Numbered from the stretch's first letter, positions 38,401 to 46,455 are shown. The stretch: 64,000 nt of DNA from Orcinus orca (GCF_937001465.1 NC_064561.1:171133198-171197197); one strand, 5' to 3'. Translations and numbers: made by a program. Notes: generated by a model from the sequence alone, not told the origin.

Positions 38401-41400
38401 CACTGATATGGACCATTTCCCTCGGAAACCAAACAGTTGCAAATACGGGTACCTTGTTATGTGCAAACATTTAATTACGTGGAGGCGTTGGAGAATATGA
38501 GGAAGGTGGGATAAGGATATCTAATGGGTAAAATACACGCTGTCTAAGCTGGCCAGGAAACTGAAAGCTTCCAAATTTTTTCCCAACAGAAGCAGATAAA
38601 GAAAAAAGTCACAAAGATGACAGTGAATTAGACTTTTCAGCTCTCTGTCCTAAGGTATTTTTTGTTTAGTTTTCAATTTGTTCCTGTGTGGTTTGACTGT
38701 AAATTTATCTAAATGTACCAAAACTGGAATGATACTCTTAATAGACTCCTCCTGTTTCTCTAAGATGATTGAACAATATCTAAAGGAAAATGTTTCAAAA
38801 GATTCCCCACAGAAGTTTGAAATGTGTCACTGGTATTTATATTAACACAGATTAGCCTGACCGTTGCCGCCAAAGAGTTGTCTGTGTCTGACACAGATGT
38901 GTCCGAGGTCTCCTGGACTGACAATGGGACCTTCAACCTTTCAGAAGGATACACTCCACAGACGGACACTTCTGACGGTATGCTCACACTCCTAGATGCT
39001 CTGATTTGTATAATTATGAGTGCGTGCAAAGGTATTTAATCTGTCAGCTGCTGACTGGATAAACAAGGTGTGGTACATCTACACAATGGAATCTCACTTG
39101 GCTATAAAAATGAAGTACTCACGTTTGCTACAACATGGTTGAACCTTAAACACGTTATGCTAAAGTGGAGGAAGCCAGACACACAAGTCCACACCTTGGG
39201 TGACTCCATTTCTATGAAATGTCCAGAATAGGCAAATCCGTGCAGAAGGAAAATAGGTTAGTGGCTGCCAGTGGCTGGGGGAAGAGGGAATGGTGGGTGA
39301 CTGGTAATTAATATGTTTCTTTTGGGATGATGAGAATGTTCTAGAATTAGATGGTGGTGATGTTGAACAGCTTTGTGAATATATTAAAAAACACAATCAT
39401 ATACTTTAAAAGGGTAAGTTTTATAGTATATGAATTATATCTCAAAAGCTATTTTTTTGAAGAGTATGAGAAAAACATCTAAGCTAATCAATGTCCAAAT
39501 CTGCCTTTATTTTGAAAACAAACAATTGACAATGAAAAAACTTAACTTCTGGACTATCTGGTGGCATTGTTTATAGCAGTAATGGGATGGGGGAGGAGAG
39601 AAGCTAATCCCATATATCCAGGGCTAGTCCTTATTAAGAGGGACTGAAGCATGGGGGGCAAGTTTCCCAAATCCAAAGCTGATTTCAGGGTTTCTCATAT
39701 ACTATTTTTTTTTTTAACTAACTTGTTTTTCTTCCAAGTTAGTTTAAAAAAAAGCTTTCTTATCTTTTATAATTAGGTTAAGTACAATTTAAAATGAAAT
39801 TTGAGACAAGTCTTGTGCAATAACTTTTGCTAGTCTCATTGGATTATTTCAAGTCATTTTAACAATATACTGAAAATATAAGCAGGTTATAATGGAGGAT
39901 TATGAATAAATTATTTTATATGTGTCTTTATAAGCAAGAACACACTTTCTTTTTCTAGAGGAAGGAAGAAGGCTGTGTAGTGTTGAAAAAATACAGGTTT
40001 GGAGATTGGGAGACCCAAGTGTAGCCTTGCTTTTGTCATTAACTTTATTGTATGACCTTGAACAGGTGACATGATTTCTGTGGATCTCAATTTCCTCATC
40101 TTTAAAGTGCATTAGAACAAGAGGGTCACTGAAGTCCTCTCAAGCTCTACAAGCTGTACATACCTACAAGACCAGTAAAACAAGCCCTTTGTTCTTAAGC
40201 ATCCTATCTCAGATTTACACAAGGGGAGCAACAATGATGGAAACCATATAGAAGGCTTTCATTAATTAACTTGAAGATTCCAAAGAGTTACTGAAGGATT
40301 TTCTGTGAAAAGTGAAAAACAATGAAATCACTGTCTGCCTACTAACCTGACATTGCTTTCAAATGTCCCAAATCTTAAAGCGTTCCTGTATATATTCAGG
40401 ACCTATATTTTGCTAAAACCGTATGGTTAATTTCAGCTATATTCATGGAAAGCTAAATGTTTCCATAAGCTCTTAGGTTGAATATGGAATAGAAGGAACA
40501 GCAGCTTCTTTTAACTCATTGCTTTAAACAAACACAGTTACAGATACTCAAACAGATCTCCATGAATGAAAATGCAAAGGCTGGATAATAGTCACCATCT
40601 GCTGGACCCAAATCTATGAAAACGTCCCATTGAAATATTTTTTATTTTGGATTATACATATCCACATTGGCTTAAGCTAATCCCCTCCCCAGGAGCAGGA
40701 TGAAATTTTGGTGCACGTTTAAACTCTAGTCAGAGCTCCAAGCTGACATTAAGACAGGTTGAATAGTAAGTCATAACACACTTTTTGTGTTTAAGAGGAA
40801 AGCTAAGGCCATGGGGGGACATGTAGTGTTTGTGTGTACTTGTGGAGAGAGTGTCCCAGACTTGGGGGGGTCTGATGGGAGGCTAGATGAATGCCAGAGT
40901 GATTCAGAGGATTCCAATTAAAAGCAGGGATCTTTTAGACAATTCTCTGATTTCAAATTTATTATGGTTTATTACAGGGTCTTATAAACCTTTGACTTTC
41001 TATTTTTTGTATATCTGAGATAGTAAAGGTTTATCAATTACTACTTTATAACTTAGAAGTTGAATCATAAAAAAAAATTTATTATGGTGCTTAAGCATGA
41101 ACTTCTGTTCTACATTTCACAGATCTTGACCGACCTAGTGAGGAAGTTTTCTCTCGAGACCTTTCAGATTTTCCATCTCTAGAAAATGGCACAGGAACAA
41201 ACGATGAAGATGAATTAAGCCTTGGCTTGCCCACTGAGCTCAAGAGAAGAAAGGAGCAGTTGGACCGCGGTCCCAGACCCAGCTCAGAGAGGCAATCAGT
41301 GGCTGGTCTCACCCTTCCTCTGAGCGGTGACCAAACCTTCCACCTGATGAGCAACCTGGCTGGGGACGTCATCACCGCTGCGGTGACTGCCGCCGTCAAA

Positions 41401-41610
41401 GACCAGTTAGCAGGCATGCAGCAAGCACTGTCTCAGGCTGCTCCCAGCCCAGGGGAGGACACAGACGAAGGGGATGATTTTGAACTACTGGACCAGTCAG
41501 AGCTCGACCAAATTGAGAGTGAATTGGGGCTTTCACAAGACCAGGAAGCAGAAGCACCGCAAAATAAGAAGTCTTCAGGCTTTCTTTCAAATCTACTCGG
41601 AGGCCATTAG
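6312..41610 (+). CDS. RETREG1: RETREG1 (FAM134B) reticulophagy regulator 1, short isoform, complete; long isoform partial
   Basis: RETREG1 is an ER membrane receptor that bends ER sheets through a reticulon-homology domain and binds LC3/GABARAP to drive ER-phagy. The CDS joins 6312-6346, 33430-33556, 35657-35741, 37674-37811, 38590-38654, 38851-38977 and 41123-41610, with all junctions in phase, giving 354 aa. The human short isoform is, from memory, about 356 aa. Residues 1-11 come from the alternative first exon. Residues 55 to about 92 are a long hydrophobic hairpin, the second one of the reticulon-homology domain. An acidic, Ser-rich tail follows, and the LC3-interacting motif D-D-F-E-L-L is at residues 310-315 (FELL at 41479-41490). 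The protein ends in S-G-F-L-S-N-L-L-G-G-H. The first hairpin of the long isoform is encoded upstream of the window, so the long form is partial here. The first intron spans 27 kb, and intron 2 uses a GC donor. Identification is very secure. Confidence 0.97.
7088..7252 (+). mobile_element. CHR-type SINE, 3'-truncated
   Basis: Starts GGGCTTCCCTGGTGGCGCAG and stops shortly after CAACGGGAGAGG. An imperfect duplication, AAAAAAGGACAAGAGG/AAAAAAGGGACAAGAGG, flanks it. Confidence 0.93.
7384..7410 (+). repeat. (GT)n microsatellite
   Basis: About 13 GT units with one interruption. Confidence 0.9.
8120..8157 (+). repeat. (AC)n microsatellite
   Basis: About 19 uninterrupted CA units preceded by AAAT-type repeats. 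Probably length-polymorphic. Confidence 0.95.
8158..9569. other. RETREG1 intron, no gene seen
   Basis: Mixed unique sequence with a GC-richer patch at about 8690-9200. Overlapping open frames of 100-118 codons on both strands look like base-composition effects. Confidence 0.5.
9570..9872 (+). mobile_element. Long-form CHR-type SINE
   Basis: It has the same tRNA-like head as the short form, then an extended body (CCACAACTACCGAGCCTGCG, GACCCAACGCAGGCAAAAATA) and an A-rich tail. It represents an older, longer subfamily. Confidence 0.92.
9873..11459. other. RETREG1 intron, no gene seen
   Basis: Unique sequence with no identifiable repeat or exon. Confidence 0.5.
11460..11670 (+). mobile_element. 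Young CHR-type SINE
   Basis: A full-length copy with a 20-base A tail and an ATTCAAGGGAA-type duplication on both sides. Nearly identical to the copies at 21786 and 62605. Confidence 0.96.
11882..12040 (-). mobile_element. Short tRNA-derived SINE (CHR-related), antisense
   Basis: Reverse complement of the family whose 5' end reads GGGACTTCCCTGGCGGTCCA, with (TTTTA)n on its left. The duplication GGGAGCATTTTTA flanks it at about 11869-11881 and 12041-12053. Confidence 0.9.
12354..12634 (+). mobile_element. Long-form CHR-type SINE
   Basis: Head, extended body and A-rich tail are present. The duplication AAACTACTAAGAGAG/AAACTACTAGAGAG flanks it. Confidence 0.94.
12940..13140 (+). mobile_element. 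MIR SINE relic
   Basis: It keeps the MIR core pattern: a tRNA-like head, GACTAGCTGGGTGGCC, AATAAAATGGGGATAATAATA and GGCTCAGAGTAAGT. Confidence 0.8.
13141..16479. other. RETREG1 intron, no gene seen
   Basis: Mostly unique sequence. Open frames of up to 95 codons overlap on opposite strands at 14560-15280, without a recognisable domain or splice structure. Confidence 0.5.
16480..16645 (+). mobile_element. MIR SINE relic
   Basis: MIR-like order: GACCTGGGTTCAAATCTGGG, CTCATCTGAAAACGGG, GTTGAGAGGATTATA and GTACGTGCACAGTAAGTG. Confidence 0.75.
16765..16955 (-). mobile_element. hAT-type DNA transposon relic
   Basis: It resembles, in reverse, the Charlie-type element with GGCCAGATAGTAAATATTTT and a GTGGCTGTGTTCCAATAAAACTT core. 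It is strongly diverged, and the family name is uncertain. Confidence 0.5.
17100..17530. mobile_element. Probable ancient interspersed repeat, family not named
   Basis: Phrases such as CCAGCCAGTGGGAGGTGGG, ATGGAAAGAGCCTGGGTC and CCCATCACTTAGACC match a common mammalian LTR/DNA-repeat pattern I know but cannot name with confidence. Confidence 0.35.
18128..18302 (+). mobile_element. CHR-type SINE
   Basis: Complete head, shortened body and A tail. A perfect 13-bp duplication, AAGCCCATGATGA, is at 18115-18127 and 18303-18315. Confidence 0.96.
18316..20026. other. RETREG1 intron, no gene seen
   Basis: Unique sequence. No supported exon or RNA gene. Confidence 0.5.
20027..20109. mobile_element. 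Palindromic mariner-type miniature element
   Basis: Two near-complementary arms of about 38 bp (left TTGGTTTGGCCAAAAGTTTC, right GAACTTTCGGCCAACCAA) surround a short spacer near 20064-20070. TA lies at both borders. The arm matches the mariner end known from cetartiodactyl genomes. The RNA could fold into a long hairpin. Confidence 0.85.
20195..20765 (-). mobile_element. Probable ERVL-type LTR relic, antisense
   Basis: The sequence AGAAGATTAACAGGAGAAAA, GGAAGGCAATTGACATGGAGG and CTCGAAATAATATGCATGCC resembles an old mammalian LTR. The family is uncertain and no internal coding region is present. Confidence 0.4.
21786..21986 (+). mobile_element. Young CHR-type SINE
   Basis: Full-length copy. 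The duplication ATGCAATA is at 21778-21785 and 21987-21994. Confidence 0.96.
21995..24029. other. RETREG1 intron, no gene seen
   Basis: Unique sequence with a short purine run at about 22565-22600. Nothing else recognised. Confidence 0.5.
24030..24072 (+). repeat. (GT)n microsatellite
   Basis: About 21 uninterrupted GT units. Confidence 0.95.
24906..25463 (+). mobile_element. LINE-1 3' end
   Basis: End of ORF2 and 3' UTR: CACCCCAGTGTTCATAGCAG, TGGTACATAAAATGGAATATT, GGTTACCAGTGGGG, then CTTCAATAAAAATTAAAAAA. Confidence 0.92.
25651..25860 (-). mobile_element. CHR-type SINE, antisense
   Basis: Poly-T on the left, SINE head reversed on the right (CACCAGGGAAGCCC). A target duplication is not clear. 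Confidence 0.94.
25861..26892. other. RETREG1 intron, no gene seen
   Basis: Unique sequence with a 10-base C run at 26341-26350. The open frames are short and overlap on both strands. Confidence 0.5.
26893..26975 (+). mobile_element. LINE-1 3' tail fragment
   Basis: Matches the L1 end CACCTGAAACTAACACAACATTGTAAATTAACTATACTTC, followed by an A-rich stretch. Confidence 0.8.
27050..27610. mobile_element. LINE-1 ORF2 fragment with internal inversion
   Basis: 27050-27190 reads as sense L1 (CATCGGATTTCTAGGAACAAA). 27220-27600 reads as antisense ORF2 (GATTTCCTTGGCTGTTCTTGG, CCTCCATTTACTAAGGTC). The arrangement fits twin-priming inversion or two separate fragments. Confidence 0.7.
27611..28239. other. 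RETREG1 intron, no gene seen
   Basis: Unique sequence. Overlapping open frames at 27900-28240 occur on both strands and carry no recognisable domain. Confidence 0.5.
28240..28365. mobile_element. hAT-type MITE relic
   Basis: It keeps the pattern GCCTCAGAATCACCTGGGA, CCATCAGAGTTTCTGGAGTG found in MER5/MER20-like elements. Ends are eroded. Confidence 0.5.
28905..29000 (+). repeat. Purine-rich GGAA/GAAA simple repeat
   Basis: Irregular GGAAGGAAGGAAG, AAGGGAAGGAAAGAAAGAAGG and GACAGACAGA tracts. Confidence 0.75.
29392..29427 (+). repeat. (GT)n microsatellite
   Basis: About 17 GT units. Confidence 0.95.
29660..29770 (+). mobile_element. MIR SINE relic
   Basis: AGTCAGGCTCTGCCCTGACC, then CACTTTCCTTGTCTATAAAA, follow the MIR order. 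Confidence 0.6.
29771..30235. other. RETREG1 intron, no gene seen
   Basis: AT-rich unique sequence. Confidence 0.5.
30247..30366 (-). mobile_element. Short tRNA-derived SINE (CHR-related), antisense
   Basis: Same short family as at 11882. The perfect duplication AAGGCGATTTT is at 30236-30246 and 30367-30377. Confidence 0.93.
30540..30900. mobile_element. Probable LINE-derived fragment
   Basis: GTGTACCCAGCACC, TATAAATGAAATCATGCTGT and ATTCCATCTTTCTTTG are typical of old mammalian LINE sequence. Family unassigned. Confidence 0.4.
30925..31268 (-). mobile_element. Long-form CHR-type SINE, antisense
   Basis: ATTTATTTATTTTTGGCTGCG on the left, a body with duplicated CAGTAGTTGTGGCACGCGGG segments, and the head reversed at CACCAGGGAAGCCC. 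The internal duplication makes it longer than the other copies. Confidence 0.93.
31269..32640. other. RETREG1 intron, no gene seen
   Basis: AT-rich unique sequence with a T run at 31984-32000. No exon recognised. Confidence 0.5.
32641..32839 (+). mobile_element. Tigger/pogo-type non-autonomous DNA transposon
   Basis: Starts TACAGTCGACCCTTGAACAA and ends AAGGATCAACTGTG, giving inverted ends. The inner GTGGATGCAGAGGAACCACAG is typical of this family. Subfamily uncertain. Confidence 0.8.
33430..33556 (+). CDS. RETREG1: RETREG1 coding exon (short-isoform residues 12-54), GC donor
   Basis: The acceptor CTCTTTAG precedes this exon. It encodes S-W-E-V-I-N-S-K through Q-S-P-G-K, the cytosolic linker of the reticulon-homology domain. 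The next bases are GCAAGT, so the 5' splice site is GC rather than GT. The strong AAG|GCAAGT context is typical of GC-AG introns. The reading frame stays open into the intron, but family conservation stops at the Lys codon. The next exon resumes with F-C-L-L. Confidence 0.95.
35657..35741 (+). CDS. RETREG1: RETREG1 coding exon (residues 55-82), transmembrane hairpin
   Basis: The acceptor TTTTAG and donor GTAAGT flank 85 bases encoding an uninterrupted hydrophobic stretch, from F-C-L-L-V-C-S-V to V-I-L-S-Y-L-L. This is the second membrane hairpin of the reticulon-homology domain. The final base is the first base of Leu83, completed in the next exon. Confidence 0.95.
36065..36775 (+). mobile_element. 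Ancient LINE-1 3' portion
   Basis: ORF2 end and 3' UTR: CCACAATGAGACACCATTAT, GTGTCCATCAACAAATAGATG, GTACATCCATACAATGGA, TTGTACACTTTAAATATGTG. Lies in the RETREG1 intron between 35741 and 37674. Confidence 0.88.
37196..37400. mobile_element. MIR SINE relic
   Basis: TCATTTATCCTTCCCAGCAACC, GAGGTTATTATCCCAGTATTAC, GAGGCTAACAGATAG follow the 3' half of MIR. Confidence 0.6.
37674..37811 (+). CDS. RETREG1: RETREG1 coding exon (residues 83-129)
   Basis: The acceptor TTGCAG and donor GTAGGT flank 138 bases. They encode the end of the hairpin, C-A-F-L-C-P-F-F-K-C-N-D, followed by the amphipathic segment after it, ending Q-K-K-R-E-R-A. Several residues differ from the human sequence as I remember it, including Phe, Asn, Phe and Arg where human has Leu, Ser, Val and Gly. 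Confidence 0.95.
38250..38415. mobile_element. hAT-Charlie-type MITE relic (MER5-like)
   Basis: CTCAAACTACAGGGAGCATC, CCCAGAGTTTCTGATTCAGC, GGGGATTTGCCTTTCTAA, GGACCACTG match a MER5-like element. It lies 175 bases before a RETREG1 exon. Confidence 0.75.
38590..38654 (+). CDS. RETREG1: RETREG1 coding exon (residues 129-150)
   Basis: The acceptor CAACAG and donor GTATTT flank 65 bases. They encode the charged segment E-A-D-K-E-K-S-H-K-D-D and then S-E-L-D-F-S-A-L-C-P-K in the cytosolic tail. The exon ends on a complete codon. Confidence 0.95.
38851..38977 (+). CDS. RETREG1: RETREG1 coding exon (residues 151-193)
   Basis: The acceptor ACACAG and donor GTATGC flank 127 bases encoding I-S-L-T-V-A-A-K-E-L-S-V to T-D-T-S-D. 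This part of the cytosolic tail is rich in Ser and Thr. It appears identical to the human family sequence as I remember it. Confidence 0.96.
39040..39450 (+). mobile_element. Ancient LINE-1 3' portion
   Basis: TGGTACATCTACACAATGGAA, GAAGCCAGACACACAAGTCC, ATACTTTAAAAGGGTAAGTT. Starts about 60 bases after the end of a RETREG1 exon. Confidence 0.85.
39990..40115 (+). mobile_element. MIR SINE relic
   Basis: TATGACCTTGAACAGGTGACATG and CTCAATTTCCTCATCTTTAAAG follow the MIR core. Confidence 0.75.
41123..41610 (+). CDS. RETREG1: RETREG1 last coding exon with LIR motif and stop
   Basis: The acceptor TTCACAG precedes 488 bases ending in TAG at 41608-41610. This exon encodes residues 193-354: the acidic tail, the conserved A-G-D-V-I-T-A-A-V-T-A-A block, and the LC3-interacting region D-D-F-E-L-L-D-Q-S-E-L, whose FELL core is at 41479-41490. 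The C-terminus is L-S-N-L-L-G-G-H. The LIR core is intact, so autophagy-receptor function is probably preserved. Confidence 0.98.
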
Positions 41611-43805
41611 TCTGGGAATCAGCTTGTATGACAGAGCACAGACAAACTACCAAAAAAATTCAAACAAGCAAAAAAAGAAAAAAAAGGAAAAAAAAACTTT
41701 TCGAACTGTGAGCTTTACTGATTACTTTAGAATTTTGTTGGCCTTTTTTTTCCCTTCTGCAGTGAGTTAATTGGATATATATCAGCTGACACTGATAGAT
41801 TGATATTTCTCATAGTTATTTTTATGTAATGCGCATGGAAATGAACTTTATATATATGTATATATATTTACTGCATTGTCAGAGTTGAATATTAGAGGTT
41901 GTTTTTAAAGCAAAATGAAAACACCCAATTATTGAGGTCCTCCCATTAGTATTCCGTATTTTTTCTTCACAATTATTTTTTCAAGCATGCAAAAACAGTT
42001 TATTGTAACTCGCTGAAATATTAACAGTTAATTGTGAAACATGCTATATTGGCCCCTCTGTTCCTAATACTTGGAAACAGTCAAAAAATTTTGGTAGATT
42101 TTGATGTAAAAAGACAAAAATGATCAAGGTCACTTTGGTTGAAAGACTTGGGAGATACTATTAAAATTCATTTCCTAGGAACAATTTTGAAAATATATTT
42201 AACTACGTTGGATGGGCTAGTACATTTCCATGTTATTTTTGCAGTTGTAGACTTTAGGCTTCCTTGTAAATGGCGTGCTCCATTGACTGCCAGCTCTAGT
42301 CTTGCAACAGGTGGTATTAACCCATCGAAAGCAAGTAATTAGATATCATGTAGACGGTGGTTTCGATGTAAGCAGAGATCGGGCTGTGCTTTGTTGTTCA
42401 ATTGTCATATATTTGTGATAGGGATGTTGTGAGTACAGATCTATTCTGCCTGCTCAGAACTAGGTTAAACCTCATCTTTCATATTATGGAAAAAGTCTCT
42501 TAAAATTGTGAAACTAGTTGCTGGTATGTTCTATGAGCGATGTGGTCATCAGCCTTAGAGAAACGAGAACTGTTTGTAGTCTGACTCTCCTACAGGAGAG
42601 AAACTTGCTTGGTTTTCAAGTGTATTTATTTGCCATAGAAGTCTAAATCTGTAATCTGTTTCTTCTTAGGAAGCTAGAATATATTTTTCCTTTATTTTAA
42701 ACTTTTTAGATCACTTTAAAATAACCACATTTCACTTAGCTGTTTAACAAAGGACTAAAGAGAAGAAATCAAGCTAATTTTGTTTTTGTGATAGAAACTT
42801 TTAATATAGAAACTTTTAATAGTGTTGAGGGACCATGTCAGCAACTACCAACCATCTCTTCAATCTTCAGGTACAGCTGGCATTCTGACAGATGCACACA
42901 GACATCTGAGCCCCTCAGAAAGGAAGGATAATCCAAGAATATAGGAAATCTGTGGTCCCCTCCCTTTACTTTATCCCTTCCCTTATATGTCTAAAGAGTA
43001 ATGATAGGTCATCTGACATTTTAATGTAGCATCTCTTATTTATTTTTTCTTTCTGAGGTATTAAAATATCTAGACTGAATTTTGCCAAATATTAAAGGGA
43101 GAGAAGTTACTGCAGACTCTGAACACTTGCTTTTCGTGATTGACGATGCTTCTATGTCATTAGTGCCTCTTGACTGTGTTTGAGTCCTTTACTGATACAA
43201 ATTGAGCCTGTGCCTTCATTATCTTGCCCGTTGGGGTACAAATGAAAACCTGGTGTTAGATGTATGAACTGTGTGGGTTTGCAAGGAATATACCTGAATT
43301 CTATTTCAGTAAGAGTTTCTGGACATGAAGAAAAATACAGTCACGTATTTATAAAATAGTTTGTTACCAGGTTTATTATTTTTTTATGTGTATGTTTCTT
43401 CACTTAAAAAATATTCTTGGCCATGAAGTCAGAAAGTTTAAAGGTCTTTTCAGTTTCTTCATTGAGGGGAAAACGAGAAGTTAAATAACTTAAGTAATTA
43501 AAGAATGTGTTACAAGTCACTGGACAAGCTTACAAGGAGATAAACTCACGATTTGATGGCATGAACAGTAAAGGCAGAATCAGATGTTATAAACTATAAA
43601 TTAAAAGGGGTTTGGGGAGGTTGTTAGGGTAGAAAAATGTGTTACAGCCCTATGGTGGAGACATACCAGCTCTCTGTGGGCAGTAGGATTATAACCACAC
43701 ATGCACTTCAGTAGTATTTGTTCCAGAATATATGTGGCTATAAATTTACACAATGTAATAATGGTACTCTTAATACTATCAAACAGAGGATGTCAAGGGG
43801 TTTCG

Positions 43806-43808
<3 letters not shown>

Positions 43809-43854
<46 letters not shown>

Positions 43855-43875
43855 GCGGGGGATAGGGTGGGGGGA
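43809..43875 (+). repeat. (GT)n tract followed by G-rich run in the RETREG1 3' UTR
   Basis: About 21 GT units are followed by GGCGGGGGATAGGGTGGGGGG. The G tracts can form a G-quadruplex and the GT tract can adopt Z-DNA. Confidence 0.85.
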
Positions 43876-44123
43876 ACATTATATATAGTCCTGTTTCTGG
43901 CTTTAAGATGTACTAACAATAAACCCTGTGACTGATTCAGTACAGTGGGAAACTACAGATTCCTTACCATGAGAATTTATGCAGTCATTAAAATGTGAAG
44001 CATGGATATTTCTTAATTGTAGAGGAGCTGTAGAAAGATGTTTTGTTCACTTCCTGTAGGAAATGCTGAGCAAAACCATACAGTGGGAGAAGCATACACT
44101 GATCATGCATTTTGATCTGAAGC

Positions 44124-44129
44124 AATAAA
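44124..44129 (+). terminator. Candidate polyadenylation signal AATAAA for RETREG1
   Basis: A canonical AATAAA hexamer lies 2.5 kb after the stop codon with a T/G-containing stretch just downstream. A second AATAAA at 43918-43923 is an alternative. Neither can be proved from sequence. Confidence 0.4.
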
Positions 44130-45134
44130 GCAGGGCTGAACTTCAAGCTTGTTTTGGAAGGTCAATCCAGGCTTAAAGCAATATTTATATTCTCATTCTG
44201 AACATCTTTACTTTTTGTGTACCCTAAAAATCTTCAGAAGTGATTTTTTAAAACTGCTCCCTCCCCAATTTAGTAGAATGTTAGGAAAAGAAACTTTTAT
44301 GAGGTTTGGCAAGTGGCAAACATCCTCAACATATTTTGGCATCTCACTCTTATATTTGAAATAAGTGCGACTTTATTCCTTTTTAAAAAGTGGCAAAGTG
44401 CCAGCAAACTACTGATTTTAGGCCAGAAGCAAATCTACATTTAAGAAAAAGCGATTTAAAAGTTTTCCTTCTCTGTTTATACCTTAGGTTGATGTAGTTC
44501 CTTATACTGCTCTGGCTATGTTAGTTATGAGATAAGAAATTATCTTGAAAACCCTTCCTAAACTACTACCCTTCCTAAACTACATGTGTCACAGGTCACG
44601 TGTATCACAATGAAGACACAGTCTCTGAACTATATTTCTGTATAGTATTCCTCCTTTTCCACTGAAGCACTTAAGGTAGGATGGGATGTCAGAATTATGA
44701 GCTCTGGGTTCTGATGTTAACATTATGACCCTAAGACACAATGTCAAGTCGCATAGCATCTCAAACCACCACCTCAGTTTCCCCGAACATAAAATTAGGA
44801 AGCTAATTCCTATCCTCTCACACAGTGATGTTTTGAGAATGAATGAAAAAAGAAAAATGTCTGAAGCATTTTCGGGGGAAAAAAAAGCTGTATAAAACCA
44901 AGATAGTGATCTTTTTCCTATTTCAGCTAAGCCATCTTTTTGAACATTAAAGAAAAGTCAATCAACAAGAACCTGCTTACAAAACAGACTCTAAAGTTCT
45001 TTTAATGGGCCTAGCATGATATTGGCCTTATAATCCAATAAATCCTGTAGAAAAAGAGGATAGACAGTGTTGCCAAATTGTCTGTTATTTCATTTGACTC
45101 TAAAACATGTGTAAGGTTCTACATTAGTCATTGT

Positions 45135-45261
45135 GAATGGTTCTAACACATCCTGGCTGCGGGACTGAAAGTCACCTAACATCTGTACTTGTTTCCTTCA
45201 CCTATAAAATTAAGATAAAGCACCTGCCTCATAGTATGTTATAAGGATTAAATGTCTAAGA
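45135..45261 (+). mobile_element. MIR SINE relic
   Basis: GACTGAAAGTCACCTAACATC, CTATAAAATTAAGATAAAGC and CATAGTATGTTATAAGGATTAAATG match the MIR core and tail. Confidence 0.7.
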
Positions 45262-45895
45262 TGGGTTGGCAAACTACCACCCATGGGCCAAATCTGGCCT
45301 GCCACCTGTTTTTATGGAATATTTAAAAATATAATTTTCTTTTTCTGGACTTCCCTGGTGGCACAGTGGTTAAGAATCTGCCTGCGAATGCAAGGTACAT
45401 GGGTTCGAGCCCTGGTCTGGGAAGATCCCACATGCTGCAGAGCACCTCAGCCCACATGCCACAACTACTGAAGCCCGTGCGCCTAGAGCGCGTGCTCCAC
45501 AACAAGAGAAGTCGCTGCAATAAGAAGCCCGTGCCCCGCAACGAAGAGCAGCCCTCTCTGGCTGCAACTAGAGAAAGCCCGCTCGTAGCAACGAAGACCC
45601 AATGCAGCCAAAAATAAATAAATAAATTTAAAATATATATATAAATATTTTAAAATAGTTCCAAAAAACCCAGAAGACTATTTTATGACATATGAAAAAT
45701 ACATGAAATTCAAAATTCAGCACCCATAAAGAATGTTTTATTAGAAGAGGGCCACACTCATTTATGTACTGTCTATGCATCCTTTTATGCTAAAACAGAA
45801 AAGTTGAATAGTTGTGATGAAACCATAGGCCTACAAAGCCTAGTATATTCACTATCTGTCCTTTTATAGGAAAAGTTTGCCAATCCTTGGTCTAA
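45262..45895 (-). mobile_element. hAT-type DNA transposon relic split by a SINE
   Basis: 45262-45346 (GGTTGGCAAACTACCACCCATGGGCC) and 45631-45895 (ending AAAGTTTGCCAATCCTTGG) are the two halves of one element in reverse. A long-form SINE separates them. Outer ends are roughly inverted. Confidence 0.75.
45347..45630 (+). mobile_element. Long-form CHR-type SINE nested in the hAT relic
   Basis: Starts TGGACTTCCCTGGTGGCACAG and ends CCAAAAATAAATAAATAAATT. The AT-rich duplication ATTTAAAAATATA/ATTTAAAATATATA is imperfect. Confidence 0.92.
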
Positions 45896-45904
45896 TACGT
45901 AGAA

Positions 45905-46080
45905 AACACTCAGTTACAGTTAGGGTCCTGTGTAATCCTCATGACTACAATTAAGTGGTATTAAGAGCTTTTCTCAGAAGGATGGGGTCAAATAAATTGT
46001 CCAAAGTCACACAACTACTAAGAGGAAAAGCCAGTTTGACCCCAAAGCCTATTCTCTTTCTAATATGTCACACTACCTAA
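45905..46080. mobile_element. MIR SINE relic
   Basis: TCCTCATGACTACAATTAAG, CAAAGTCACACAACTACTAAGAGG and TTGACCCCAAAGCCTATTC follow the MIR 3' half. Confidence 0.65.
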
Positions 46081-46125
46081 TAGTTTTCATTTTTTAAAAA
46101 TACATTAAGAATGATCATATTTATT

Positions 46126-46455
46126 GGCTTCCCTGGTGGTGCAGTGGTTAAGAATCCACCTGCCAATGCAGGGGACACGGGTTCGAGCCCTGGTCCAGGA
46201 AGATCCCACATGCCACAGAGCAACAAAGCCTGCGAGCCACAACTACTGAGCCTGTGCTCTAGAGCCCGAGAGCCACAACTACTGAAGCCCACGCGCCTAG
46301 AGCCCAGGCTCCACAACAAGAGCCACCGCAATGAGAAGCCCGCACACCGCAATGAAGAGTAGCCCCTGCTCACCACAACTAGAGAAAGCCCGCGTGCAGC
46401 AATGAGACCCAATGCAGCCAAAAATAATTAATTAATTAATTAATTAATTAAAAAA
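46126..46455 (+). mobile_element. Long-form CHR-type SINE
   Basis: Complete head, body and (ATTA)n-rich tail. AAGAATGAT occurs on both sides. Confidence 0.93.

Larger units (their letters stand above)
41611..44150 (+). other. RETREG1: RETREG1 3' UTR (3' limit uncertain)
   Basis: This region starts right after the stop codon. It contains an A-rich run at about 41670-41700, a Pumilio-type element TGTATATA at 41857-41864, a long GT repeat and a G-rich tract at about 43809-43875. Candidate AATAAA signals lie at 43918-43923 and 44124-44129. No other ORF or repeat of note is seen. The true end needs transcript data. Confidence 0.6.
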
